This document shows positions 34,661 to 45,546 of a DNA stretch of 64,000 bases, in pieces. The position numbers and the translations under genes were made by a program. Source of the DNA: Selaginella moellendorffii (lineage: Eukaryota > Streptophyta > Lycopodiopsida > Selaginellales > Selaginellaceae); assembly GCF_000143415.4 (NCBI RefSeq), contig NW_003314275.1:2503560-2567559 (forward strand), given 5' to 3'. Within the stretch, counting starts at the first letter, position 1, and every line of letters starts with the position of its first letter. The notes beneath the pieces were generated by a model that was not told the origin of the DNA, searched no databases, and was given only the letters and a program-made list of their open reading frames with translations.

Positions 34661-36120
34661 TTTAATAGAGATTAAAAAAAGGATATTGAAGAATGGTGTT
34701 CCCTATCCTAAAGATGTTAAAGTGTAATTATAGGATGATCAATGTTAGACAAATAACTCAATTTTAGAAAGGTAGAACTATGGTACAAATGCTCTTGGAC
34801 TACCAAGGGCAAATAAATATAACTTTAGTATAATAGATTAATATATCAATGGTACCTTTGGGTCTTTAGAGTAGAATTTAAATATATGGAGCATTTGGAT
34901 CAAGTGCAAAAGCTATATGCTTTGAAGGACACCTTTAAGTTCCCCAAGATGGGATGAAAATTTATGGAGGTTATGAGTGAAATTATTCGAAGTGATTAAA
35001 GGTATGGTTGAATGACTAAAGTAAAATAAAAAACACTTACATAAAAAGAATGGACATAAAGACATTTTTGAGTTTCTTCTTGAAATATTGAGTGTAGTGC
35101 ATGTGATTTGGACTCCTTCTCAAACTCTATCTTGGACTATTATCACCATATATTATTGAACTTTGGGGATAAAAAAGCCATTAAAGGATCTTTCATTAAA
35201 TAATTGCCCCTTTTTTAGTTGGCATAGAGGGAGTGTGTTATAAAGAGGGAAAGGTAAACTTCAAATGAGAAGAGTAATAAGCCAAAAAGTAAGGCCAAGA
35301 AGAACAAAGGATTAAAAGAGTAACTAATAGTAGGAGAAAGGATAATTTAATTCTTTGTGAATCAAAGTAGATGCCCTTATAGTGAGAATGGGGATGACTA
35401 TTAAGAGCTAACTCCCCTAAAATACAAGATGTTACACCATCGTCTCTAAGATGAAAGAGGCCTTCTAGAGAGTAAAGGATATTATAGTATGATTGATGAT
35501 AGTTAAGAATAAAGGAATAGAGGTTGATAATAAAAATGTTTTAAAAAAAAATAAAAGAGAAGATTATTGCGAACCACCTCCAAAAGTAGTGGCAATTGAA
35601 TAACAAGAGATTATCCCTAAAACAAGTACTACATATTATGTCAAGGCCAATTTCAATTAATATTACAAAGGACAAATGGCTTTGTGAGGGTGAATTATCT
35701 TTATATTTTACACTATCCAACCGTATAATATGTGAAGTGGACCTTTATGTTAGTGATAAAAACCATTAAAGTTTTTGGGAAAATAGATCAAGAACAAGGT
35801 TAGATATGCTCTATCAACTCATATGTAAAAATTTAAAAGCTTTGATAGTGTATAATTTCAATTAAAACCCACAAAGGTTTTTAATTCTTGAGGACAACTT
35901 TATAGAGTAATAATTGAATTCATTCAGATCTTAAAGGACTTCACAAATAAGCCTTTATTATTGGGTGGAGATATAGCATTTTGACAACACCCAAGAATAC
36001 TAAAATGGTTAACATTAATATGTGTATGTGAATGTGGGTAGTATATGAAAAGGAAGATCAACTATAAACAATAAATGAATATCACTAAGATAAGTAGAAG
36101 GAATATTAAAAATGATTTTT
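34660..36120. other. AT-rich DNA before a LINE fragment, no gene seen
   Basis: Composition changes here to more G than C on the plus strand. It may include the 5' part of the LINE that follows, but no ORF1 or endonuclease start is readable. Confidence 0.4.
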
Positions 36121-38060
36121 TGTGTGTGCAAAAGCATTGTCTTTCAAGTGTGAATTTGGTATATAAATTTGCAAAAAAGAAAAATTTGGAACCCGACAAT
36201 AGGATGTAGTGGGGATGCTAGTAGTGGTTAAAGGTTTGTGTGAATAATTTTATAATAGACATAATATTAGTTCTGGGGTCAAGTGTAATGTGTTTAATTT
36301 AAAATCAAAGATATGACTAAAGCTTGTTGGTAAGTCATTAATTAGAGAAGGATTATTCTTTTAAGAGATCTTAAAGGAGCTTCCTTAATTTTATCAAATA
36401 TAAATAGACCATTTTTATTTGTCACCAAATTTATTTCATAATAATAAAAAACCAGATATTGCCACTGTTTTGTTAATAATATTGATCCTTAAAAATGTGG
36501 AATTAAGAGGCCTATATTAGTATAAAAAACACTTTGAAAATGTATTCACTAATTATTGTATAAAAAAGAGTTATAAAGTCAACAAGTTCATGGCTAAAAT
36601 AGCCAATGATCTTCAAAAAAAACATTGAATAAGTGAAAGAGAACATTTAATAAAATACAAGTGATTAAAACGAATATAAAAGCTCTCAAAAGACTGATCA
36701 AGAAACATCTAAAAGATGTTATATTTTAAACCTAATTATCAAAAATAAAGTAGTAATTATTCATTTTAGAAGTGGAAAAATGCTCCACATTTTCAATAGA
36801 GATTCTCTGATCTTCATTCATTATAGATGAATCAATCAATCCATTAGTCATTTTATGGACCCGAACCTGGGTGATCTATCCATAACCAAGATGAAGCTTG
36901 GATGAAACTAGGTGAAGGTTCAAACCAACAGATGTTGAAAAATGAAAGTATTCATTAAATCTAGATATTTAAGATGGATTATTAGTGGATATTTAAGATG
37001 GATTCATTAAATAAAGAATTTTATATGTCAATATAAAGTTTAAGGTATCATCCCCTTTTAAGGATGATTATGGTATGATGCACATAAGCCTAAAAAAAAT
37101 GCACAACATAGTGAAAGAATATTATTATTAGCTATTTAAAGCAAACCTTTGGAGTAAAGACACTAAGTATCATATGAAATGCTTAGATTATTAAAAAAGG
37201 AAGCACCATACTTAGATTGGATTGGACAAGAGTTATTACATATATAGAACAATGTGATAGCAATTGGAAAATGGCTAGAATGAGCAATTGTTAAGATTAT
37301 AACATTTATATAAAAATATGATGATGCAGCTCTTATCAAGAATTGAAGATTGATATTAATGCTCAATATGCTATACAAGGTAATTGTGAAGGTATTTACT
37401 AAGAGATTAAGATCAATATTATCAGAGACTACATTATACATAAAAGAGTTTTGTGGAAGGGAGATAGTTGATGGATAATGTACACAAGGTACTTTTAACA
37501 ATTACAAATCAATGATCAAAAATTGTTGAAAGCCTTGATTTTATTAAACTATGAAAAAGTTGATTATAGAGTTGATATTTTAATAGGCAATTATGAGGAG
37601 TATTGGTATGCCAAATAAATTTATAAGATAAACAGCTGCTCTATACTAAGATGTAGTTAGCAAAGTCACAATTGATGGACAATTGAAAACATTATATATA
37701 GTAGTATTTAATATGGCAAGGGTGTCCCTTATTGTTTCTTTTTGTAGGCAATATTCTATCATATTACTTAGTAAGGCAAAATGGTCCTCAAGGATAGATG
37801 TTACTTAATTTGCTCTAAGATATAGCACTGGTTCTTGAGGTTGAACTCAAGTCTAATGCTTTTGTGGATAACATATAAGTAGTTACAAGAGGGACCCTAA
37901 AAAATCTAAATAGAGTTTAATAAAGTTGTTAGAACTAAGATTAACTATAAATTAGTTGACATTCGGCTTCTAGAATTAAATCCATTTACATGGGGGTTTA
38001 AATAAGATTTCAAGTGGGTTAAAAGGAATGACATTACAAAATATATTGAATTCTGATAGG
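36120..38060 (+). mobile_element. Decayed LINE fragment: endonuclease and reverse transcriptase
   Basis: 36,120-36,760 is the reverse complement of the LINE endonuclease remnant at about 9,240-9,960. Reverse transcriptase signs follow: near 37,545 the plus strand reads LLNYEKVDYRVD, close to the LINE motif LDYEKAYDRVDW. Near 37,665 VTIDGQLKT precedes the position of the QGCPLSP motif. Near 37,860 AFVDN stands where FADD would be. Every frame has stops. The element is old and non-functional, and its ends are estimates. Confidence 0.55.
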
Positions 38061-38960
38061 TTGTATAAATGATCCACTCCTACATAATCAAAAGGCAATG
38101 AAAAAGCTCAAAGAATAATTAAAGTTTTAGACATCATATAAATTGTCATTTTTTTTCATATGTGTGGTTGTGAACAAATAATGCTTAGGATATTGTTCTT
38201 GATTGCATCATGAAATTTGGATTGAAAGACACTTAAAGATATAAATAAGTTTATACAAACATATGTTTAGAGTGGCCATAACTTAAGGTATAGCCAAGGT
38301 AAAATAGAACTTAATTATAAAATTAAAACAAGATGGAAGAATTAATATAAATTAATATTGCATGGAAGTTAGAAAAAATAGAAATTTTCAAATCAGTACA
38401 AATTAGATTGTTAATCAATATTTCTCAATAATATGTTCAAATACAAATGGAGGTGTTTGAAAACTTGAAAGCTCAATGCAACAAATTTTACAATGATAAA
38501 GATGAGAGAATTAAAGGTGATGGTTATATGGGTATAGGTGCAAATGATCATTGCAACAACAGCCCAAATGCTCCAACTAGAGAAAAGGGGAAAGAGAAAT
38601 CAGCTAAAGAAAGTGCAAAATAAAGTATAGTTTTAACATTTTTTTTATGGTAATGAGGTAAGGTAAATATTTGTGAATGGAAGTGAACACCATTAAACAA
38701 ATGGTTTCAATTGATACAATCAAAACAACCTTAGCATGTAATTCACAAGTAACATCTCTCTCCATTAGTACTTCTAAAGTTAGTCCTCCCTCTTGAAAAG
38801 CTCTTTATTAGTTTTGTACTCAATAAAATTATACAAGTTTTTTTTTTTGTGTTTTGCTAGTAAATAAAAGACACCATTTAATAAAGATGAACTCTTGGAA
38901 GTCAAAATAGAAGAACTAGAGAACCCTAGTTTTTGAAAGAAGAGAAACATATAATTTCAA
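38060..38960. other. AT-rich DNA, no gene seen
   Basis: May be the 3' part of the LINE fragment before it. A stretch near 38,520-38,620 is purine-rich. No motif recognised. Confidence 0.4.
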
Positions 38961-39430
38961 ATTTTAATCTAGAGTAGGTAGTTTTCACTTTTTACTTTAT
39001 AGTAATTTTAGATAGAAGCCTTATCTTGTTAAATTATGAATTTTATAATACTATTGTGTAAGATAACCTCTACATTTCATAGATATGCCTCAATTGCTGA
39101 TCTAGACATTTTCTATAAATATCTAATAAGACTAAATGAGACCAATATATATGGTGTTTGATGGACACAATAATTTATTATATAGTAATATTGAAGGACT
39201 AATGCTTTTTGTCAAAACTAGTATAAAAAAAAGCAAATAAAAACTAAAAGCCAAGCTAAGTATGAAGAGTTTCTACTTTATATTTATTTAGCTAAATACA
39301 GATGCTAGTTTACTAATACTTGAATAAGAGATTAATAAAAGGATCTAACAATACCAATCTTTTGCTGTCGTGGTAGTAAAAGAAAAATATTTAAAAGGAC
39401 TCGTTAAAAGGATTCATGTACTTGTGAAGG
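38960..39430 (+). repeat. 1.2-kb repeat family, copy H (decayed)
   Basis: Shares AGATAACCTCTACATTTC near 39,061, ATAGATATGCC, TTGATGGACACAATAA near 39,157 and TTGCTGTCGTGGTAGTAA near 39,362 with the other copies. Confidence 0.55.
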
Positions 39431-39839
39431 ACCTAGTCAAAAAGTGGATGTCCTTTACATGTAATTTTGAACCATAAGGCAAATAAAACATCCTTTCCTC
39501 TTATGTTGTTTGCCCAAATAAGGAATGAAAGGATACTTTGTGCATTTGGCATCCATGGAAGACTTAAGAGGCAAAAGCACTAAATTTGATTACTTTAAAT
39601 ATTTTAAACTGTTTGAACTTCATAAACTTTCATTAACTATTACAATTTACAATTTGGTATATTAGTAAGCCACTGCAACAATCTCTAATTTGCCCAAACT
39701 TTATATATCATGGATGCCTTGACCTCCTAATTCTTGGCTCCAAATCACATGTTTTGGACTTAGAACTCTCCAATCATGTTGAGAAACAAAATATACTCAA
39801 AGTGCAATGACCCAAAAAGCACTCCTCACACTTCCTTGC

Positions 39840-41780
39840 TCACGAAATTTGCAAACCTTACCCGAGGCATGGCTTGCTCTTAATACCATCTTTATTGCTG
39901 TCCTCCTGAGTCCTTCATAAAGGTATTCAAGCTTCTAGGACACATTGTCCACTAACAGAAGTTCAAGTTTGACCTCATCCCCCTTACCAAACCTGCTCGT
40001 TCAAGCATGTTATAACCGGCACCTCTATGGTTTTCTAGAGGTTAATAAATAATAGAAGCCTTCTTAACAAAATTGGACTGGGCCTCCTAGCTCACCTCTA
40101 TCTTCCACCTGCTCCTCAGCTTCACTTGGGATGAATCTGGTTGAACATGGCACCATCTCGTCAATCTCATGCCTAGCCTGGTTGTGCAAATCCCAGTGAA
40201 TCCCAAAAGCACACCCTATTTGTCCCTTCTCTCTCGGATTGCCAGCACCACCTGCAGCAAGTCCCTTGGCTCAAGCTCACTCTGCCTAAAAGTAGGTCTG
40301 CACATCCATTTAGGCAGTGAAGAGATCGTCCCAGGATCACTGGATCCGAAAGTTCCACAACTCAAGCGTTGGGCCAGGGGTTAAGTAGTGGGAAGCACTA
40401 GAAAGAAAGCTGAGAGGTCTTAAAGTTTGCCAAATCCACTCCCTAAAGCAAAAGCACAAGACTTGGTGTGGCTGTGTCATGAACATCCACCGGAGGAATG
40501 GGGAGGTTCTCTTCTAGACTGACCTCACCACAACTAGGGCCAGATCCACATGATTCTTTGGAGAAAACTTAAAAGTTCACGGGCACAGCCATCTCAAGCC
40601 GTTTGAAAAATGAGCACTGCACAAGTTCTCAACGTCACTAAGTTCAGTTCATAGTGGCTTTCAATGCTATAGATCCCCACCGAATTTCTTCTTGCCGACT
40701 TGGGATCAATCCAAATCGTGAATCAAATCGCATGCCGGAGTGCGCTGGGAATCATTGGAAGAAAATTCAATAGCTGCGATTCGTCAACAGATGATCCAAG
40801 GGCCCGGAATAAAGCTCAGCTTCCAGCCTTAGAGATGGAGTATTGTGCTCCCAAGCTGTCAATCTGCCCTACAGGACATGCAAGGGGTGGCAAAGAATCT
40901 TCTTCCCTCAGCCTTTGTGGATGACATAGGACTGGGGGCAGAGGACTCCGCGGAAAACCTGCGACCTGTACTTCAACGAAGCATTGAGATCAAAAGATAT
41001 GGACACTGAGCTCACGTGGCTGAACCTAGAAGAGACAAAATCACTACCTCAGCTTCCAGATCAGCTGGCAATATGAGCCAGAACCTCAGAATCAGAAAGC
41101 GGTGCTGAAACTGGGATCAACTCAAGCTGGGCAAGCAAGAAGCTCTTATTCTCGGGATGGTGTATGGTAGTGAACAGCATCCTGCTCGGAGCAATCATGG
41201 ATAAATGAATGATCCACGAAATAAACTAGCTGATGGTCTTCATGCGTATCACGAGGTGGTGCAAAAGTCGACTAGCACTCGGTCACACACCCTAAGCACG
41301 AAGGCAGCCTCAACATCATCGAGGCACTCCTGTTCAAAATCTTCATGAGGCTGCTCATGCCTGGACACCAGCCATGGAGGGTCTTGCTGCAGGACCAATT
41401 CCTCAAAGTCCTCCCAGATAGGAAAGAACACACTGCAGAATTAGGAACCAGATCCCAAGCTAATCAGCAATTCGCACAGCTTGTCTAGTGCAGAGCTCTT
41501 CTCAGACGCTCCTCTCAAGATGACAAATGCACACACTTTTTCTGGTAAACTGTTCAACGTATGGCCTCAGTTCAAATGCAACTTCAAATTAAAATGGCCC
41601 TGATCCAAGGAACAGATGGATCACCAACCAATTTTCTTGAACACACTTACCAGGAAGATGCTAGGCGAATCGGAGGACAGAGGACTGGACCAAACCTGTT
41701 GAGAGCTACACAAGGTGGGGCTCTGCATATTTGCCGAGGCGGACTCAATGATGGAACAGAACCATATGGCGGATAACTGT
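39840..41780 (+). mobile_element. Decayed LINE fragment: reverse transcriptase 3' half
   Basis: Around 40,905-40,965 the plus strand reads AFVDDIGLGAEDSAENL, the catalytic FxDD motif of LINE reverse transcriptase. Near 41,020 LNLEETKSLP matches the following thumb segment. From about 41,290 KHEGSLNIIEALLFKI and PWRVLLQDQFLK match the conserved C-terminal region after RT. Frames shift repeatedly. GC content is higher than in the LINE at 36-38 kb, so it is a younger or different lineage. It borders the gene-rich half of the window. Confidence 0.6.
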
Positions 41781-42263
41781 GACAGGATCAAAGCGTTTTC
41801 TCTTGATATACCTTACTCAAAAGAATTCATGACCTTTATGTAAATTCTCCAGTATATACAGGATATATTATAAATAATATAATATAATTATACCGGGAGT
41901 TCATAGTAAAAAGCAAGGTATAGAGGGACCAAGAGTGAGCCATCCATGCAACAAGATTTTCCGGGCCAGGACGCAGTGTCAAGATCATCCAGCAGTAACC
42001 GTGGTACATACAAGGAAACATAATGCGTGAGATCATTCTAACAAGAGGTTACTTATTATCAAAGCATCGTGGGGACTGATACTCTGCAGTCACAAGCTGG
42101 TGAAAGAGTTAGTGTTGATCGCCTGGATCAATTGGGAGAGAGCCACCCATGCACGAACCCGTTGGCAGCAAGTACGAGTGGCAGAAATCCGAGCCACATG
42201 GCCGTGAGAATATCCAAAATATAACTGATATATGATTATATATCTTTTTCAGCTTGCACACTT
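41781..42263. other. Intergenic spacer between repeats and genes
   Basis: No ORF or RNA gene recognised. It contains the 3' flank of the minus-strand gene ending at 42,264. Confidence 0.5.
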
Positions 42264-43212
42264 TCAGTGAGATGGTACTGGATGTAAGCAACTCTTCAGC
42301 ATCTCTGATATCCTTTTATTCTTCTTCTTCACCTTCTGGGGATTGGTTTCTTCGCCACTCTGCATTGCAACAAAAAAACATTGTTAATACTGATAAGTTC
42401 TGTTGCTTAGCCAACTATCACAATAATTCTAATCGCTGCTTCCATTTTCAAACGCCCCACGAGAATCTCGCCCCCATAGCATTTAAGCCAATGCCGGCGC
42501 GCCAGCGCGGCATATTCTTCCTATTTCTAGACATCGCTGATCGTACCTGGCCGCGCCCTGCTGGAGCATCCTCCGGCCGCGCCTCTGCCACGTGTCCAGC
42601 CGCCTTCCCCGCTGCTGGTGACGTCAGCGCTGGAACCTGCGCCGCTGTCCACTCCCCGCTGTGGAGATGCATGCTCAGCTGCGTCCACGAGGTGCGATCG
42701 TCAGGAGCGTGGGGAAATTGGCCAATTCTCCCAAATTCCAGACCGAAAATGAGAGCTTTTCGAGGAGAAATGGAGAAATCCGAGCACTTTACCGTGTCTA
42801 GCCGATCTTCCAAGTGCGCGACGCGCTCTACCAGCGTTCCCTTCTTCTCGACCTCCTCCAGAGCATCGAGGATTGGCTTGATCCTGGCGCTGGATGGAGT
42901 GGAGAGGCTGGACGATCGCGCGGACGACGAAGACCAGCAATTGGCGCCACTATCCACAATCACCGATCTCGGACTGTAACGCCCTTCCAGTGATCTCATC
43001 TGGGGAGAAAGAAATCCACAGGAGCAGGAGAATGAAACATTGCAATTTTTAACCCACGAATTGAAACTCACGTTTAGCTCCAGATCTTCGACGCGCTTGA
43101 GCAGCGGCAGCGTTAGTCGCGGAGAATTGGTACTCATCTTGCTCGATTCCTCGCGCTCGCCTCCATTATAATCATGGCTTTCGCGATCGTCCGCGTCTAG
43201 ATTCCTTCCCAT
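42264..43212 (-). CDS. Uncharacterised small protein with a predicted coiled coil
   Basis: Minus-strand gene with four exons inferred from in-phase GT-AG junctions: 43,212-43,072; 42,999-42,794 (donor GTAAAG at 42,792); 42,678-42,547; 42,359-42,264. The first ATG is at 43,212. The protein is about 190 residues. Exon 1 has RVEDLEL. Exon 2 has a Ser-rich stretch, then LDALEEVEKKG and LVERVAHLEDRL, a leucine-heptad coiled coil. The last exon is lysine-rich (PQKVKKKNKR) and ends PVPSH before TGA. I do not recognise a family. Its exon phases, amphipathic helix and open frames support a real gene. Longer intron-retaining frames are possible. Function unknown. Confidence 0.55.
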
Positions 43213-43510
43213 TCCCCAAAACGAAGAGAGCTTGTTCTTCCTTATAAGACAACTCACAACATAAAAAAGAAAAAAACATCAGCTGTAATAACACGTGGCT
43301 ATAAAGCCGACGGCCAAGATCGATTTTTTAACAGACGGTGACGAGATAGCTTAGTTTATTAAGGGGCAAACTACATAAAAATTGGAATTTGTTTCTCATA
43401 AAAATTGTTTTCTTATTAGTCCAGAAAGTTATACTGCCTCGCTGCGATCGATCGTCTCTTTTGTCGCCATGAATGAACTTGCTGTTCTTCGCTCGCTCGA
43501 TCGATCTTTC

Positions 43511-45021
43511 TTAGTAAGTGTATCCCTTCTCGAACATCTCCTTCTTGGCAGCGTCGGATTCTCCCTCGGCCGTGTACTGGCCGAGCTGCGCCTTGGAGTT
43601 TGCCTTGGCCCGGACAAGGAGAGCGTCTTGAGCCGCCTTGACGTTCTCTGGAAGTCCCTTCCATGTCTGCAACACCGTGTTCTGCAAAGCACGGGCGTAC
43701 GAGAAGGATACGTGCCACGGGTTGGGGCTCTGGTTCATTGCGTTCAAGTTGAGCGTCGCCTCCACCTCGGATTGTCCTCCAGACAAAAACTGGCAAAGAA
43801 AAATCATGAGAAAAGTTCGATTTTGGAACTGAAAAGGAGAAACTTTACCATGATGCCGGGAACAGAGGGGGGAACTCTGTGGTGGAGCATCTTGAGCGTG
43901 TAGTCGGCGACTTCCTGGGGAGTGGACTTGGTTCCCTTGTAGTCTGCGCCGGGAGTGACCATGCTGGGTTTCAAGAGGATACCCTCGAACAGGACGTTGT
44001 TCAGTGACAGGTAGTAGAAGGTCTTGGCCCAGACTTTCTCTGCAACCTCCAAGGTCCTGTCAATCCCGTGCTCTCCGTCCAGGAGAACCTCAGGCTCAAC
44101 AATTGGCACTAATCCATTGTCCTGAGAGGAACCATCAAACGCGATCAGTGAAAGGCAAAGTTTTGATTGTTCCAACCTGAGAGATGGCGGCATAACGAGC
44201 AAGGCCCCAAGCGGCTTCAGTCACTGCTAGCTCGGAAGGACCGTTTGGAATGCTAATGACTGTTCGCCTGTTGATAGAAAAAACATTGTTTGTTAGACAA
44301 ACAAAAAATATGTCAAGACAAACTAGAAATCCATCCAAGGCTTACCACTTCGCAAACCTCGCACCCTGGCCGTAGTAAGCAGCTGAGCGAGAAGCCAAAC
44401 CGTCAAGTCCTTGGCACCACGACTCGTTGTTGGATCCAGCGAGTGGAACGAGACCCTAGTGTTAGATCAAAAGTGTTAGATCAAAAGGAAAGAAAGAGAT
44501 CAGAAGTCTTACCTTGTCGACCTTGATTCCAGGCACGATGTTCTGCTCCTTGAGGCAATCCACGAACGTCTTGCCTCCTTTCGCCGACTGGTAGAGCGTC
44601 TCCTCGAACAAAATCGCGCCAGAAATGTAAGATCCCAGGCCAGGGGTGGTGATCAGGAGCTCCCTGTAAGCTTGTCTGTTGTCCTCGGTGTTGTCGAGGC
44701 CAATCGATGCCAATCTCTTGCCACAGGTCGCGTTGGACTCGTCCATGGCAAGAATTCCTCGGCCCTTCGATGCCACGGTTTTCTACATCGCAAGAAATGG
44801 AAATCTTCCAGTCAGCAAAACCTTTTTCCAGGATTTCCGCAGCAAAATCGAGCACTTACAGCAGTCTTGACGAGCTCCTCATCGTATCCCCCAGCTCTGA
44901 CGACCAAAGAGGCGCTGCGGCCGGACGGCGAGCAATTCACTGTAGAAAGCTTGACGCTCTGCCCCATGAACTGAGATCCAGCGAGGCTCAACGTGTTGTT
45001 GAGCGCCATAGCCGCGGCCAT
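43511..45021 (-). CDS. FBA: Fructose-bisphosphate aldolase, class I, plastid
   Basis: Catalyses reversible cleavage of fructose-1,6-bisphosphate to glyceraldehyde-3-phosphate and dihydroxyacetone phosphate. In the plastid it works in the Calvin cycle, also forming sedoheptulose-1,7-bisphosphate. Six exons with consistent GT-AG junctions: 45,021-44,860; 44,782-44,513; 44,455-44,346; 44,267-44,177; 44,121-43,849; 43,789-43,511, giving 394 residues. Class I landmarks are [18 protein letters not shown], the Schiff-base lysine in EGILLKPSM and the C-terminal ending KGYTY with its catalytic tyrosine. The Ser/Ala-rich N-terminus before [10 protein letters not shown] is a transit peptide. Start at 45,021 (MAAAMA); an in-frame ATG at 45,051 would add ten residues. 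All catalytic features are intact, so it should be functional. Confidence 0.95.
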
Positions 45022-45144
45022 TGCTCCTCGCAACCAAGGATCGATGAGCACCCTGCCTGGAAAACCCTAAAATTCCACACACCACTCGCAGACGGACACA
45101 AAAAAGAAGGCTACGTTGGCTCATATCGGACGGCTGCCGCCGCC

Positions 45145-45152
45145 CCTTTATA
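45145..45152 (-). promoter_or_regulatory. Likely TATA box of the aldolase gene
   Basis: On the minus strand TATAAAGG lies about 125 bases before the aldolase ATG, a typical spacing given a short 5' leader. The sequence between is consistent with an untranslated leader. Transcription start not determined. Confidence 0.5.
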
Positions 45153-45546
45153 CATCCAACGGCTGGTAGCGCGCCTCTAATCTGACGACAGAGTGGATGG
45201 TCCATGTTTCTCCTTTGACGAGAGCCACAATGTAGCAAGCGGCGAATGGACGGCCCAGATTTTGTGTCCTCGGTTGCCACACGACCTTTATCATTCCCAT
45301 CTGGGAACAATAGTGGATGCCATTGTAAAAAATTTTAGACTAAATTTTCTCGTCCACTATATCCAAATTCTTCCAAGCTTTTGTGTCCAATCCTTTAATC
45401 TTCGAGGACTTTCGGAGTTACACCTCATTCCATATCAGGCTTCTTCTAAAGTTGACGCTTTGATAAAATTTTACACTCTCATGGTCTATGAACTACTGAT
45501 ACCTTTCGAGTAACTATGTCGTCCCTGGTTCATGAAAAAACAACCT
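45153..45546. other. Intergenic region upstream of aldolase
   Basis: About 390 bases between the end of the helicase gene and the aldolase TATA box, both on the minus strand. An ORF at 45,193-45,513 on the plus strand shows no domain and is probably chance. It should hold the helicase 3' untranslated region and aldolase regulatory sites. Confidence 0.5.

Noticed and set aside
39840-40384. Ordinary protein-coding gene in the 71-residue ORF near 40,169
   Set aside because: It sits inside the decayed LINE, and downstream frames match LINE RT better than any host gene.
43416-43903. ORFs in other frames over the aldolase last exons (126 aa minus, 173 aa plus)
   Set aside because: Out of frame with, or antisense to, exons whose correct frame is clearly aldolase.
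45193-45513. 106-residue plus-strand ORF between helicase and aldolase
   Set aside because: No domain; it lies in the expected promoter and 3' untranslated region of flanking genes.
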